Part shown: in pieces, positions 7,148 to 14,234 of the stretch
How positions within the stretch are numbered: position 1 is the stretch's first letter
Layout: each line of letters opens with the position of its first letter
DNA from: Ancrocorticia sp052089425
GTDB taxonomy: Bacteria; Actinomycetota; Actinomycetes; Actinomycetales; Actinomycetaceae
Reading direction: 5' to 3'
DNA length: 19,727 nt
NCBI RefSeq assembly: GCF_052089425.1
Contig: NZ_JBQCZW010000034.1
Location: 1-19,727, forward strand
The notes under the pieces: generated by a model
Databases searched by the model: none
Seen by the model: only the letters and a program-made list of their open reading frames with translations
Told to the model about the DNA's origin: nothing
Made by a program: the position numbers and the translations under genes

Positions 7148-7549
7148 TCGGCTCGCCTCTGCATCGTCCACCGCGACATCAGTCTGCAGAACGTGCTTCT
7201 CAAGGTTTTCCATGACGGCGCGGTGCTCGTGAAACTGTCAGACTTTGATCTCGTCAAAGATCAGACGTCCGCCTTTACTCGTACCCGGACTAAGATGCGC
7301 GGAACGATTCGTGATCCGCTGCTCGATGCCTTCAAGAGTTACGGAGTGCTCAACGAGGTGTATGCCGTGTGTTCGGTGCTCTCATACATCTTCACCGAGA
7401 GGGAAACGCCGAGTTCGGGTTCGGACAGAGTGAGCCAGATCATTCAGAAGTGCGCGGTTCTTGACCTCAAACTCCGCTACCAGACTGTCCTTAAACTCAC
7501 CACTGATGTTGAGAGACTTGAAGCAACGCCGACAGACGCGCCTACCTAA
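7148..7549 (+). pseudogene. Protein kinase-like gene remnant lacking its N-terminal lobe
   Basis: From a stop codon at 7145-7147 the frame is open to TAA at 7547-7549. It starts directly in the catalytic loop: IVHRDISLQNVLL gives the H-R-D-x4-N signature of Ser/Thr/Tyr-like kinases, followed by the metal-binding LSDFD (DFD instead of DFG), then a TRTKMRGTIRDPLL activation-segment-like region and helices EVYAVCSVLSYIFTE and RYQTVLKLTTDVERL. The glycine loop and the ATP-binding lysine that should lie about 100 residues upstream are not found in any frame I checked. I therefore read it as a 5'-deleted kinase gene. Its stop overlaps that of the convergent 5'-nucleotidase (7546-7548). Its base composition looks less GC-rich than the flanking chromosome. 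Confidence 0.75.
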
Positions 7550-8661
7550 ACAGTTTCGGGGCTGAGCGGTCCTACCTGTTCGTGAACTTGCGTCGAGTCG
7601 GATTCGGACGCCTTCTGATTAACGATGCCGAAGGGTACATGGACGCTAGGCACAGTGTCGGCAGCCGGTTCAAGGTGGGTACGTTGATCATCGAAGAAAA
7701 TGTGGGGGCGTAGTACTCCGAGGACTGCGGCCTTTTCGATGCCTCCAAGAAAGAAAGCGTCGTTTACTCTCAGCCCCCACGATTGAATTGTCTTGACAAC
7801 ACGCTCGTGTGAGGGTGCGTTTCGTGCCGTCACGATTGAGACATGGACACGTCGGTTGTAGGTCGGGTCATCCCTCTGCCGTTGCTCTTCGATGTCCTGG
7901 ATTCGGTTGATGCCCCTGAGGAAGTCTGTAAGACGACCTTCGTGCATCGGAATTAGAACATTCTCGGTCTCGTTCTCGTGGAATGCTTCAAGACCGTCGC
8001 TCTGCATTATGCGTTCGGACTCGTCGTCCGCGAGCACCCCGTCAAAGTCGAACGCAATTCTCAGGTCCTTTCCCTCCGGGTCTCCCGCGGGTGCGCCAAT
8101 GACCTGTCCCGCGGCAAAACCAAGGCCTATCGCTTCCCGGACATCCCCAAGGTCGCCAGAGAGGAACAGCGACATACTGAGAGCCTTAATGAACTTGTAG
8201 GGGGAGCGACCTTGCATGAAGATCGCACGAGTGATGGGAAGATNNNNNNNNNNNNNNNNNNNNNNNNNNNNNNNNNNNNNNNNNNNNNNNNNNNNNNNNN
8301 NNNNNNNNNNNNNNNNNNNNNNNNNNNNNNNNNNNNNNNNNNNGAAGATCGCACGAGTGATGGGAAGATTGTGAGCCTTGATCGACCTCATCACACGAAG
8401 ACCAGTTTCCGGGTCGTTCCGCGAAAGAATAATGACTTCAACCAGCGGAGAGTCGGTACGGGCAAGATCATTGAGCGTGAGCAGACGGCGAACGAAAGGG
8501 AAAGCTACTCCCGGTTTGAGTTTGTCGTTCAGGTGCTCCTCTTGATAGGCGCGATACTCATCCTCGCCGCGTGCACGGAACACCGCGTCGGACTCGTGGA
8601 GATCGAACAGCGCGCTGGACGCGACGCCGACGACCAACTTGTCAGCGAGTTCGTAGGACAT
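7546..8661 (-). CDS. Cytosolic-type 5'-nucleotidase (NT5C1 family), interrupted by an artefactual gap
   Basis: HAD-fold nucleotidase that should hydrolyse nucleoside 5'-monophosphates. N-terminal SALFDLHESD and the long IILSRNDPETGLRVMRSI are typical of the NT5C1A/PF06189 type, as is LPITRAIFMQGRSPYKFIKAL; the HAD nucleophile motif is DFDGVLADDESE, followed later by VSIVTARNAPSHERV and the acidic HIFFDDQRTHLEP. The sequence contains a 100-N run, but the 26 bases on each side are identical; merging them restores one frame with LPITRAIF read once, giving about 329 residues from the ATG at 8661 (preceded by AGAGG). It converges on the kinase remnant with overlapping stops. It lies between the higA repeats, so it is probably mobile cargo; a role in nucleotide depletion or plain salvage cannot be distinguished. 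Confidence 0.85.
   Translation of the reverse strand: MSYELADKLVVGVASSALFDLHESDAVFRARGEDEYRAYQEEHLNDKLKPGVAFPFVRRLLTLNDLARTDSPLVEVIILSRNDPETGLRVMRSIKAHNLPITRAIFXXXXXXXXXXXXXXXXXXXXXXXXXXXXXXXXXXLPITRAIFMQGRSPYKFIKALSMSLFLSGDLGDVREAIGLGFAAGQVIGAPAGDPEGKDLRIAFDFDGVLADDESERIMQSDGLEAFHENETENVLIPMHEGRLTDFLRGINRIQDIEEQRQRDDPTYNRRVHVSIVTARNAPSHERVVKTIQSWGLRVNDAFFLGGIEKAAVLGVLRPHIFFDDQRTHLEPAADTVPSVHVPFGIVNQKASESDSTQVHEQVGPLSPETV
8218..8369. other. False assembly gap: 100 N between two copies of the same 26 bases
   Basis: The 26 bases at 8218-8243 recur exactly at 8344-8369 on the other side of the N-run (8244-8343). Two contigs that overlap end to end were joined with a placeholder instead of being merged. 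Removing 126 bases (42 codons) leaves the nucleotidase frame intact, which supports a simple overlap. Confidence 0.9.
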
Positions 8662-9117
8662 CGGCAACCTCTCTTGTTGATTGATCTTCGCTCGTAGTTT
8701 AGTCCAGAGTGTTCATGGTGCTCGAGTCTGGCTAGTGTGTAGTGGCACGGAGGTGACTAACCGTGTCAGGTTATGGCGTCTTAGCTGGGGACGCGCCAAA
8801 TAAGTGGTGGCGCTCGGCGCCGGACCGATGGGTGGAGCCTTTCGGAGGAGTCCGCGCTGGGCTCTGGTATCGATCTTGACCCGCTTGGAATTTCGGGCCG
8901 CGTGTGCTGCCGACCCGACGATGAGCGCGCGGGTCGCGTTTCTGCGTCCCTGTGGGGAAGTCTGATGAGGTGTCGTCATGAGGCGACGAGTCCTTTCCAG
9001 ATGCGGAACCCCCGCACCAATGACATCAGTGCGGCGTCGAGTTCGTTAGGTTGCGGAAGATCATGCGGTCGCGTCACCGCGGTGACGGTGAGACCTTGAG
9101 TGAGCACCAACCCGCAG
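8662..9117. other. Spacer without a recognisable gene, possible minus-strand remnants
   Basis: No known protein is evident on either strand. On the minus strand a 56-codon open stretch (8976-9146) ends in ALMSLVRGFRIWKGLVAS, and its TGA overlaps by four bases (ATGA) the start of an 88-codon frame (8713-8979) rich in R, A and P. The ATGA overlap is typical of coupled genes, so these could be the worn ends of an older operon, but neither has a ribosome binding site or family motif. A perfect palindrome CGTCACCGCGGTGACG sits at 9072-9087. No transfer RNA or terminal inverted repeats were seen. Confidence 0.3.
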
Positions 9118-9153
9118 TATTGACTTGAATCAATATCGTCCCTGATCTATACT
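9118..9153 (+). promoter_or_regulatory. Promoter and autoregulatory operator of the higBA pair
   Basis: TTGAAT (9125-9130) and TATACT (9148-9153) are spaced by 17 bases. A dyad TATTGA-N6-TCAATA (9118-9135) lies over the -35 element, as expected of a site for an XRE-type antitoxin repressing its own operon. Transcription would begin about 7 bases after the -10, at the ATG at 9160 itself; no Shine-Dalgarno sequence is present. Confidence 0.65.
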
Positions 9154-9159
9154 CGTGGC

Positions 9160-9513
9160 ATGTCTTGGGATGTGCGACTCTGGGAGGACGTTGAGTCGTG
9201 GGTTCTGGGGTTAGATGACGTGACCTACAATCTGGTCGCCGCCGCGATCTCTCGACTGGAGACAGAGGGCCCCATGCTCGGCAGGCCGACAGCGGACCGA
9301 ATCAAGGGTTCCCGGCACCACAACATGAAGGAACTGCGGCCCGGATCGTCGGGTCGTAGCGAGATCAGGATTCTGTTCGCATTCGACCCGAAGCGCAGGG
9401 CCATCCTGCTCATCGCCGGAGACAAATCCGGTAGGTGGAAGCAGTGGTACGACCAGAACATCCCGGTAGCCGATGACAGGTTCGATGAGTGGCTAACGAG
9501 TGAGGAGGAGTGA
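9160..9513 (+). CDS. higB: HigB-type toxin (phage-derived Gp49-like, RelE/ParE superfamily)
   Basis: A 117-residue toxin expected to cleave mRNA on the ribosome. Family landmarks are LEDVE-type N-terminal helices, the strand GRPTADRIKGSRHHNMKELRPGS with its conserved basic residues, SEIRILFAFDPKRRAILLIAGDK as central strands, and the tail VADDRFDEWL. It is one base from the antitoxin gene (TGA-G-ATG), toxin first, the order typical of HigBA. Its ATG sits at the predicted transcription start, with no ribosome binding site, so the toxin message is probably leaderless while the antitoxin has a strong GAGGAG site. That difference would favour antitoxin synthesis. Confidence 0.88.
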   Translation: MSWDVRLWEDVESWVLGLDDVTYNLVAAAISRLETEGPMLGRPTADRIKGSRHHNMKELRPGSSGRSEIRILFAFDPKRRAILLIAGDKSGRWKQWYDQNIPVADDRFDEWLTSEEE

Positions 9514-9514
9514 G

Positions 9515-9844
9515 ATGAGTACCAAGACGAAGACCACCTCGTGGAGTGATATACGTGCCAAGCGTCCCGTTGACGAGACGGCCGTTGCCGAGCACGTTAC
9601 TCGCATGGAGGAAGAGGAACGCGCCTACAGGCTTCGTGAGATTCGCGAGGAACAAGGAGTGACGCAGAAGGAACTCGCCGAACGCATGGCACTGACCCAG
9701 CCGACCGTCTCCGCGCTGGAAGCGGGCGACCTTGACCGATCTGGCCTCGCCACCCTGAAGTCCTACGTTGAAGCCCTCGGCGGCACCGTCGAAGTCACGG
9801 CCACCTTCGGCGGGCGGACGCTCACGTTGTCGCCACGTCATTGA
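9515..9844 (+). CDS. higA: HigA-type antitoxin, XRE helix-turn-helix
   Basis: A 109-residue partner and repressor of HigB. Residues 1-45 are charged and likely wrap the toxin (ends EEEERAYRLREIREEQG); the HTH is VTQKELAERMALTQPTVSALEAGD (helices 2 and 3), followed by a dimerisation-like tail LATLKSYVEALGGTVEVTATFGG. The start at 9515 is chosen because GAGGAG lies directly upstream, within the end of the toxin gene. It probably binds the TATTGA-N6-TCAATA dyad at 9118-9135. Its last 149 bases before the stop are duplicated at 6856-7004. Confidence 0.88.
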   Translation: MSTKTKTTSWSDIRAKRPVDETAVAEHVTRMEEEERAYRLREIREEQGVTQKELAERMALTQPTVSALEAGDLDRSGLATLKSYVEALGGTVEVTATFGGRTLTLSPRH

Positions 9845-9849
9845 TTAGC

Positions 9850-9966
9850 ATGAGCCGTGAAGGTCTCTACAAGGCACTTTCGGCTGATAGCAACCCGACC
9901 TTCGCGACAATTGTTAAGGTCTCCGAAGCACTCGGACTCAAGCTACATTTCGGTCCAGCACACTAG
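9850..9966 (+). pseudogene. C-terminal remnant of a second antitoxin (HI1420/addiction-module antidote type)
   Basis: Five bases after higA, 38 codons read MSREGLYKALSADSNPTFAT, then IVKVSEALGLKLHFGPAH and a stop. This is the recognition helix and C-terminus of the small HTH antidote proteins usually paired with HigB-like toxins; the roughly 60 N-terminal residues are missing. No matching toxin is nearby. The frame has no ribosome binding site, so it is best read as a fragment joined to the end of higA by recombination, though a short product cannot be excluded. Confidence 0.7.
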
Positions 9967-10097
9967 AGACCCCACAGGAACCGCTTCCCTTCGCACCCCG
10001 ACGTTTCCTCCGGCTGACGATCGTGCGTTGGGTCCAGTCGTCGTCGAAAAAGAACTGGCGACACCGGCGCGCTCTCAAGTGCCGACCGCACCAAATA

Positions 10098-10175
10098 CGG
10101 ACCTAGGTCCGGGGTCCATTCCCCCTCACTACGGAAACGCCCCAAAACATTGGGAAATCAATGAAAACTATTTTC
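10098..10175. promoter_or_regulatory. Three inverted repeats upstream of the ArsR-like gene
   Basis: The 282-bp spacer 9967-10248 holds no gene but has the 14-bp perfect palindrome CGGACCTAGGTCCG (10098-10111), CCCAA-AACA-TTGGG (10141-10154) and GAAAA-CTA-TTTTC (10163-10175). The last two lie in an AT-rich stretch suited to promoter and operator use. They may be sites for the ArsR-like regulator or remains of the island border. No clear -35/-10 pair was found. Confidence 0.4.
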
Positions 10176-10248
10176 TGCTGAACCGGAAAATTGCAGACGG
10201 AGCACCCTGTTGAGCGATACGCTATATCACAAGACACAAGGGGGTCCT

Positions 10249-10680
10249 GTGAACACGAACGCACCAACACCACAACCAGAGCCCGCCGCACCAGCCAATG
10301 ATCCAAAGCTCGTGGAACTCAGTACCAGAGCATTCGAAGCTGGACAGGCTCTACACGATTACGTTGCTGGAGAACCAACAACGCTCAAGGCAAGGCCACC
10401 GCTGACCTTCGCCGGAATGTCCTTCCAACTTGCCGCAAATGATATTTCAGCCCTCGGGCACCCGATCCGCTTGCACATTTGTGAGCTGACGGCGGGAGAA
10501 CCAGTATCCGTGAAGGAGCTGGTGGAAAAGCTCAACATGGGCACAACGGGGCAGGTATATCACCACCTACGCACACTGTTGGATTTCGAATGGGTACAGA
10601 ACGCTGGCCGCTCCAGCTACCGGCTCAACCCAGATCGGGCAGAATCCTTGGCGATTATCCTGAGCGTAATCAAGAAGTAG
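10249..10680 (+). CDS. ArsR-like winged-helix transcriptional regulator
   Basis: A 143-residue protein. Residues about 1-60 are a P/A/T-rich extension and a helix; the DNA-binding part begins ISALGHPIRLHICELTAGEPVSVKELVEKLNMGTTGQVYHHLRTL, the HTH of ArsR/HTH_20 regulators, ending in the wing WVQNAGRSSYRLNP. No metal-binding CxC motif is present, so it is not an arsenic or cadmium sensor of the classic sort. GTG at 10249 is chosen because AAGGGGG lies just upstream; a longer frame from TTG at 10210 lacks a binding site. It converges on the peptidase gene, one base between the two stops. Targets are unknown; the three dyads upstream suggest self-control. Confidence 0.75.
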   Translation: MNTNAPTPQPEPAAPANDPKLVELSTRAFEAGQALHDYVAGEPTTLKARPPLTFAGMSFQLAANDISALGHPIRLHICELTAGEPVSVKELVEKLNMGTTGQVYHHLRTLLDFEWVQNAGRSSYRLNPDRAESLAIILSVIKK

Positions 10681-10681
10681 C

Positions 10682-12043
10682 TCAACCCCGGACGGCCCCG
10701 ATAAGCTGCTCGATCATTTTCGGGCCGCCCGTACGAAGGCCATCGTGATGGTATTCGTTGGAGATGAGCGGCTTGAGCCCGCGAATCTGCTTCGCGGTGG
10801 CGTAGGAGATCGAATACGGTACGAACACATCGTCAACATATATCCAGGCGGCGGTTGGCACCGTGTTCTCTGCCAGAGCTTCGGGAGAGTAGAGCTGCGG
10901 CCAGCGAGTTTCGAACGCCAGAATCTCCGCGGCCTCTGATAGTGGGGCGAGAGCTGGGTCCTGTTCGATCTGCCACGGGTACACGTGTTCGCCGGTGAAG
11001 CGGAACCCGTGGCCCTCCCTGCGAAGGTCCGTTTCTCCCGAAGCGCCCGCGCTGGGGGCCGGCAGCACGAACTCCGGGAACTGCCCGCGAACACGCTGAG
11101 CACTCCACCTCGTGGCGCCTGTGGATCGTTGAGCATAGATCGATTCGTGGATGAGCCCGTAGAGCGGATTGTCCGCGAAGGATAGAAGCTTACCCACTCT
11201 TGCGAGGAACTGGGGCCTCAACCTGCGCTGGCCGCCAACGCTCCACACCGGATCCTCCAACAGGAAATGCAGGTTTTCCAGTCCATAGGAGTGGCCTAGC
11301 GTGATCCCGATCTGGCGGAACCGGGCTGGGGTCAGGCGTTCGCCGGTTGAGAGGTGCTCCTCCACATCCGCCAAATGCGAGGCCACATACCACGCTGTCC
11401 CTTCATCTCCCGGGTATCTGGCAAAGAATTGCTCGTTCCGCTTGGCCACCTCGCGGTAGGTCAGTTCGTACACCGAATCCGGGTGCTCCGTGAGCGAAGG
11501 TAGGCCCGCCGTAATGTAGGCCTCACTCAGGCCCTCGGGGGCTTGGGACAGGTAGCACGTTACGGTGAACCCGCCGAAGCTCTGGCCCAACGCCGCCCAC
11601 GGCTGATCGCCCTGCAACTCCCGGCGCAGAATCTCTGCGTCTCGCACGATCGAATCCTGCCGGAAGCACGAAAGATACATCGCCTGCGCCTCGGGAGCGC
11701 GTACGGCCGCGAGCGCCGCTGCATCCATCGGGTGCGAGTTGCCCGTGCCGCGTTCATCAATGAGTACTACCCGAAAGTTCTCAAGCGCCGTGTCTAGCCA
11801 CGTACCGATGGGGGCCATGCGCGGGCCAGCAGATCCCGGCCCTCCCTGAAAGAACACCAGCCGGGGATCACCCGCGTGCCCATCGCGCACATATTCACGA
11901 GCGAACAGGTTGATCCGATCAGGAATCATCCGCGAGTCCTGATCGGGCGGTAGAAGTGTGCAGGCACCGAAGTAATCCAAGGGCACCGTGAGCCAATGCT
12001 CGTACATCGTGTGGCCTTCAATGTGATGCGTTGCAGTGTCCAT
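10682..12043 (-). CDS. Proline iminopeptidase-like alpha/beta hydrolase (family S33)
   Basis: About 453 residues, cytoplasmic, expected to release N-terminal proline from peptides. The oxyanion loop is FFQGGPGSAGPR, the following strand RVVLIDERGTGNS is typical of prolyl aminopeptidases, the nucleophile elbow is GQSFGG (serine about residue 155), and the catalytic histidine is probably in NEYHHDGLR near the C-terminus. The frame is open to 12145, but the first 34 codons look non-coding; ATG at 12043 (MDTATHHIEGH) or at 12007 (preceded by GAAGG) are both possible starts. No signal peptide. It is divergent from the aldo/keto reductase and converges on the ArsR-like gene. Confidence 0.83.
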   Translation of the reverse strand: MDTATHHIEGHTMYEHWLTVPLDYFGACTLLPPDQDSRMIPDRINLFAREYVRDGHAGDPRLVFFQGGPGSAGPRMAPIGTWLDTALENFRVVLIDERGTGNSHPMDAAALAAVRAPEAQAMYLSCFRQDSIVRDAEILRRELQGDQPWAALGQSFGGFTVTCYLSQAPEGLSEAYITAGLPSLTEHPDSVYELTYREVAKRNEQFFARYPGDEGTAWYVASHLADVEEHLSTGERLTPARFRQIGITLGHSYGLENLHFLLEDPVWSVGGQRRLRPQFLARVGKLLSFADNPLYGLIHESIYAQRSTGATRWSAQRVRGQFPEFVLPAPSAGASGETDLRREGHGFRFTGEHVYPWQIEQDPALAPLSEAAEILAFETRWPQLYSPEALAENTVPTAAWIYVDDVFVPYSISYATAKQIRGLKPLISNEYHHDGLRTGGPKMIEQLIGAVRG

Positions 12044-12215
12044 GCCCTCAAGGCTACTCGGGCCTGCAACTATCCACGAAGGCGCCCCACTACGGTCCAG
12101 CCGTTCCGGCGATACGGAAGGTGCCGTCGCCGTCGTCGTCACCAAAACTCATCCCACACTTCGCGGCCAGCGAGGCGCCCTATACCTTGCGGCCCCCAGC
12201 AGGCACACTAGAGCC

Positions 12216-13034
12216 ATGAGCACAATTACTTTGTCCAATGGAACAACAATTCCCAAGATCGGGCTGGGCCTCTGGCAGGTTCCGGCCGACGAGGTCCAAG
12301 CAAACGTCGAACAGGGCTTGGAAATCGGCTACCGCCACTTCGATGGCGCCGCAGCCTACGGAAACGAAGAAGGTTTCGGTGCAGCCATTCGCGCCACCGA
12401 TGTACCTCGCGAGGACCTTTTCATCACGACAAAGCTTCAAAACAGCGATCAGGGTTACAACGAGGCCCTAGCAGGATTCGAAGCATCCATGGACCGGCTC
12501 GGGCTTGATTATGTTGACCTGTATCTGATCCACTGGCCACTGCCGAAGCGCGGCCTGTACATCGAAACTTGGAAGGCCTTCGAGGAGATCTACAATTCCG
12601 GGCGTGCCAAGGCGATCGGCATCTCCAACTTCATGCCCAGCGCCATCGAGGCAGTGCTGGACTCTGCCGCGATTGCCCCGATGGTCAACCAGTTCGAGGC
12701 TCATCCCAGCCTGCAGCAGCGAGGCTACGAGGCCGCGAGCCGAAAGGCTGGCATGGCGGTGGAAGCATATTCGCCCATCGGGCACGGGGCGGACATCGCC
12801 AACCCCGTGGTGGAGGAGATCGCCGCCGCGCACAACGCCAGCCCCGCACAGGTGGTCTTGGCATGGCACTTGGCTCAGGATCGCATCGTCATCCCGAAGT
12901 CCCGCCACCTCGAGCGGATGCAGGAGAACTTCGAGGCCACCAAGCTGGAGCTGGGCACCGAAGATCTCAGCCGCATTGACGCGCTCGAATCCGGAATTCG
13001 TCAGAACGCCGATCCGGAAACCAAGAATAGCTAG
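12216..13034 (+). CDS. Aldo/keto reductase, AKR5-like (2,5-diketogluconate reductase type)
   Basis: A 272-residue NADPH-dependent carbonyl reductase with a (beta/alpha)8 barrel. The catalytic tetrad is visible as D43 and Y48 (HFDGAAAYGNEEG), K73 (TTKLQNS) and H106 (YLIHWPLP); the NADPH phosphate site is VIPKSRHLERMQENF. Length and motifs are normal for the AKR5 group, whose members reduce many aldehydes and sugars, so the physiological substrate is open. The ATG at 12216 is chosen since the family starts with ITLSNGTTIPKIGLG; the upstream extension of the frame is not conserved-looking. No good ribosome binding site is seen; TATACC at 12181-12186 may be the -10. Confidence 0.88.
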   Translation: MSTITLSNGTTIPKIGLGLWQVPADEVQANVEQGLEIGYRHFDGAAAYGNEEGFGAAIRATDVPREDLFITTKLQNSDQGYNEALAGFEASMDRLGLDYVDLYLIHWPLPKRGLYIETWKAFEEIYNSGRAKAIGISNFMPSAIEAVLDSAAIAPMVNQFEAHPSLQQRGYEAASRKAGMAVEAYSPIGHGADIANPVVEEIAAAHNASPAQVVLAWHLAQDRIVIPKSRHLERMQENFEATKLELGTEDLSRIDALESGIRQNADPETKNS

Positions 13035-13085
13035 CGGGGCGCGAGGGGCCGCCGGCTACGGACTGTCCGGCGCCAGTCCCGCTCA

Positions 13086-13116
13086 GGCCCAGTACTAGTA
13101 ACAAGGTTACTGGGCC
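13086..13116 (+). terminator. Hairpin after the aldo/keto reductase gene
   Basis: GGCCCAGTA (13086-13094) pairs perfectly with TACTGGGCC (13108-13116); an alternative inner stem AGTAAC-AAG-GTTACT shares the loop. No T-tract follows, so termination strength is doubtful. Confidence 0.45.
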
Positions 13117-13218
13117 AACCCCGCCTCACGTGGTGAGCAGCCCGTGCATTGTGGGGTTGTGCCGCCTAGCATCATAAGTGGTGGGCGGCTATCGCCCGTG
13201 GATCCAACAAGGAGAATG

Positions 13219-14052
13219 ATGGTCAATTTCGCGTACACTGTTGCCGGTTCGGAAGCCACCGGCGGCGCCGGATTTCAGGTAGATCTCAAAACATTCCAGC
13301 AGCTCGGCGTTTACGGCATGGGCACGCTCACGTGCATCGTTTCCTTCGATCCGAACAATGACTGGGCCCACCGCTTCGTTCCCGTTGACCCTCAGGTGAT
13401 CGAGGACCAGATGGAGGCCGCACTGACGGCTCAGGATGTGGATACGGTGAAGATCGGTATGCTCGGTCATCCTGACACCATCGCCGCCGTGTCCAAGGGC
13501 CTGAAAACGCAGGACTGGGCGAACGTGGTTCTTGATCCGGTGCTCATTTGTAAGGGGCAGGAACCCGGCGCTGCCCTCGATACTGACAACGCGCTGCGCG
13601 AGCAGATCCTGCCGCTGGCCACCGTTGCCACTCCGAATTATTTCGAGGCCTGCACTCTGTCCGGCATGGAGAAACTGGAGTCTGTTCAGGATCTAGCCGA
13701 GGCCGCCGAGCGCATCTCCAAGCTGGGCCCTAAGTACGTGCTAGTCAAGGGCGGAATCGATTTCCCCGGTGAAGAGGCAGTTGACGTGCTGTGGGACGGG
13801 GAATCCGCCACCGCGTACTCCACCCCCAAGATCGGCCAGCATCGCGTATCCGGCGCGGGGTGCACGCTGGCGGCGGCCATCACGGCCGAGCTGGCCAAGG
13901 GCGCACAGATCCACGATGCGGTTCGTGTTGCCAAGGATATGGTAACCGAAGGGATCCGCGCCCGCGTGAGTGCGCACACCCCGTTCGATACCGTATGGCA
14001 GGGTGCGTACGTGCCCGAGCAGCCGGCCGGTTCGGTGATTAGCGCTAAGTAG
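13219..14052 (+). CDS. pdxK: Pyridoxine/pyridoxal kinase (ThiD-like PdxK)
   Basis: A 277-residue ribokinase-fold enzyme that phosphorylates pyridoxine, pyridoxal and pyridoxamine in vitamin B6 salvage. It follows the Gram-positive PdxK pattern closely: AYTVAGSEATGGAGFQVDLK at the N-terminus, VYGMGTLTCIVSFDPNN, VKIGML, VVLDPVLICKG, ATPNYFEA and the anion-hole SGAGCTLAAAITAELAKG, in which cysteine (about residue 215) replaces the usual aspartate as in ThiD-like PdxK. It could also act on HMP, but DPNN and ICKG favour pyridoxal. Two ATGs are adjacent (13216, 13219); AAGGAG at 13209-13214 is better spaced for 13219. The product, PLP, is the cofactor of IlvA in this window, though the genes are not linked in an operon. 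Confidence 0.9.
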   Translation: MVNFAYTVAGSEATGGAGFQVDLKTFQQLGVYGMGTLTCIVSFDPNNDWAHRFVPVDPQVIEDQMEAALTAQDVDTVKIGMLGHPDTIAAVSKGLKTQDWANVVLDPVLICKGQEPGAALDTDNALREQILPLATVATPNYFEACTLSGMEKLESVQDLAEAAERISKLGPKYVLVKGGIDFPGEEAVDVLWDGESATAYSTPKIGQHRVSGAGCTLAAAITAELAKGAQIHDAVRVAKDMVTEGIRARVSAHTPFDTVWQGAYVPEQPAGSVISAK

Positions 14053-14083
14053 TTTTTGGGCGCCGACGGTTTGTCGACGACGA

Positions 14084-14116
14084 CGGGGAGCGAACTTCGG
14101 TTCGCTCCCCGTTTTT
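14084..14116 (+). terminator. Intrinsic terminator of pdxK
   Basis: A perfect 12-bp stem (14084-14095 with 14100-14111) closed by the stable TTCG tetraloop and followed by TTTTT. It begins 31 bases after the pdxK stop and is oriented for the plus strand. Confidence 0.92.
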
Positions 14117-14128
14117 GTTCGTCACAAT

Positions 14129-14184
14129 GCTTCACCGCCAGCCCACGACCCACGCTTGACCGCCGACCCAGGCTTCACCGCCAG
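14129..14184. repeat. Three short imperfect repeats between pdxK and dnaB
   Basis: GCTTCACCGCCAG occurs at 14129-14141 and 14172-14184, with the variant GCTTGACCGCC at 14154-14164. Intervals are 25 and 18 bases. The stretch separates two convergent genes; no function is apparent. Confidence 0.5.
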
Positions 14185-14234
14185 ACCAAGGCCCACCCAC
14201 CAAAGATCTAGACCAGATCAGCAGCTTTCTCAGC

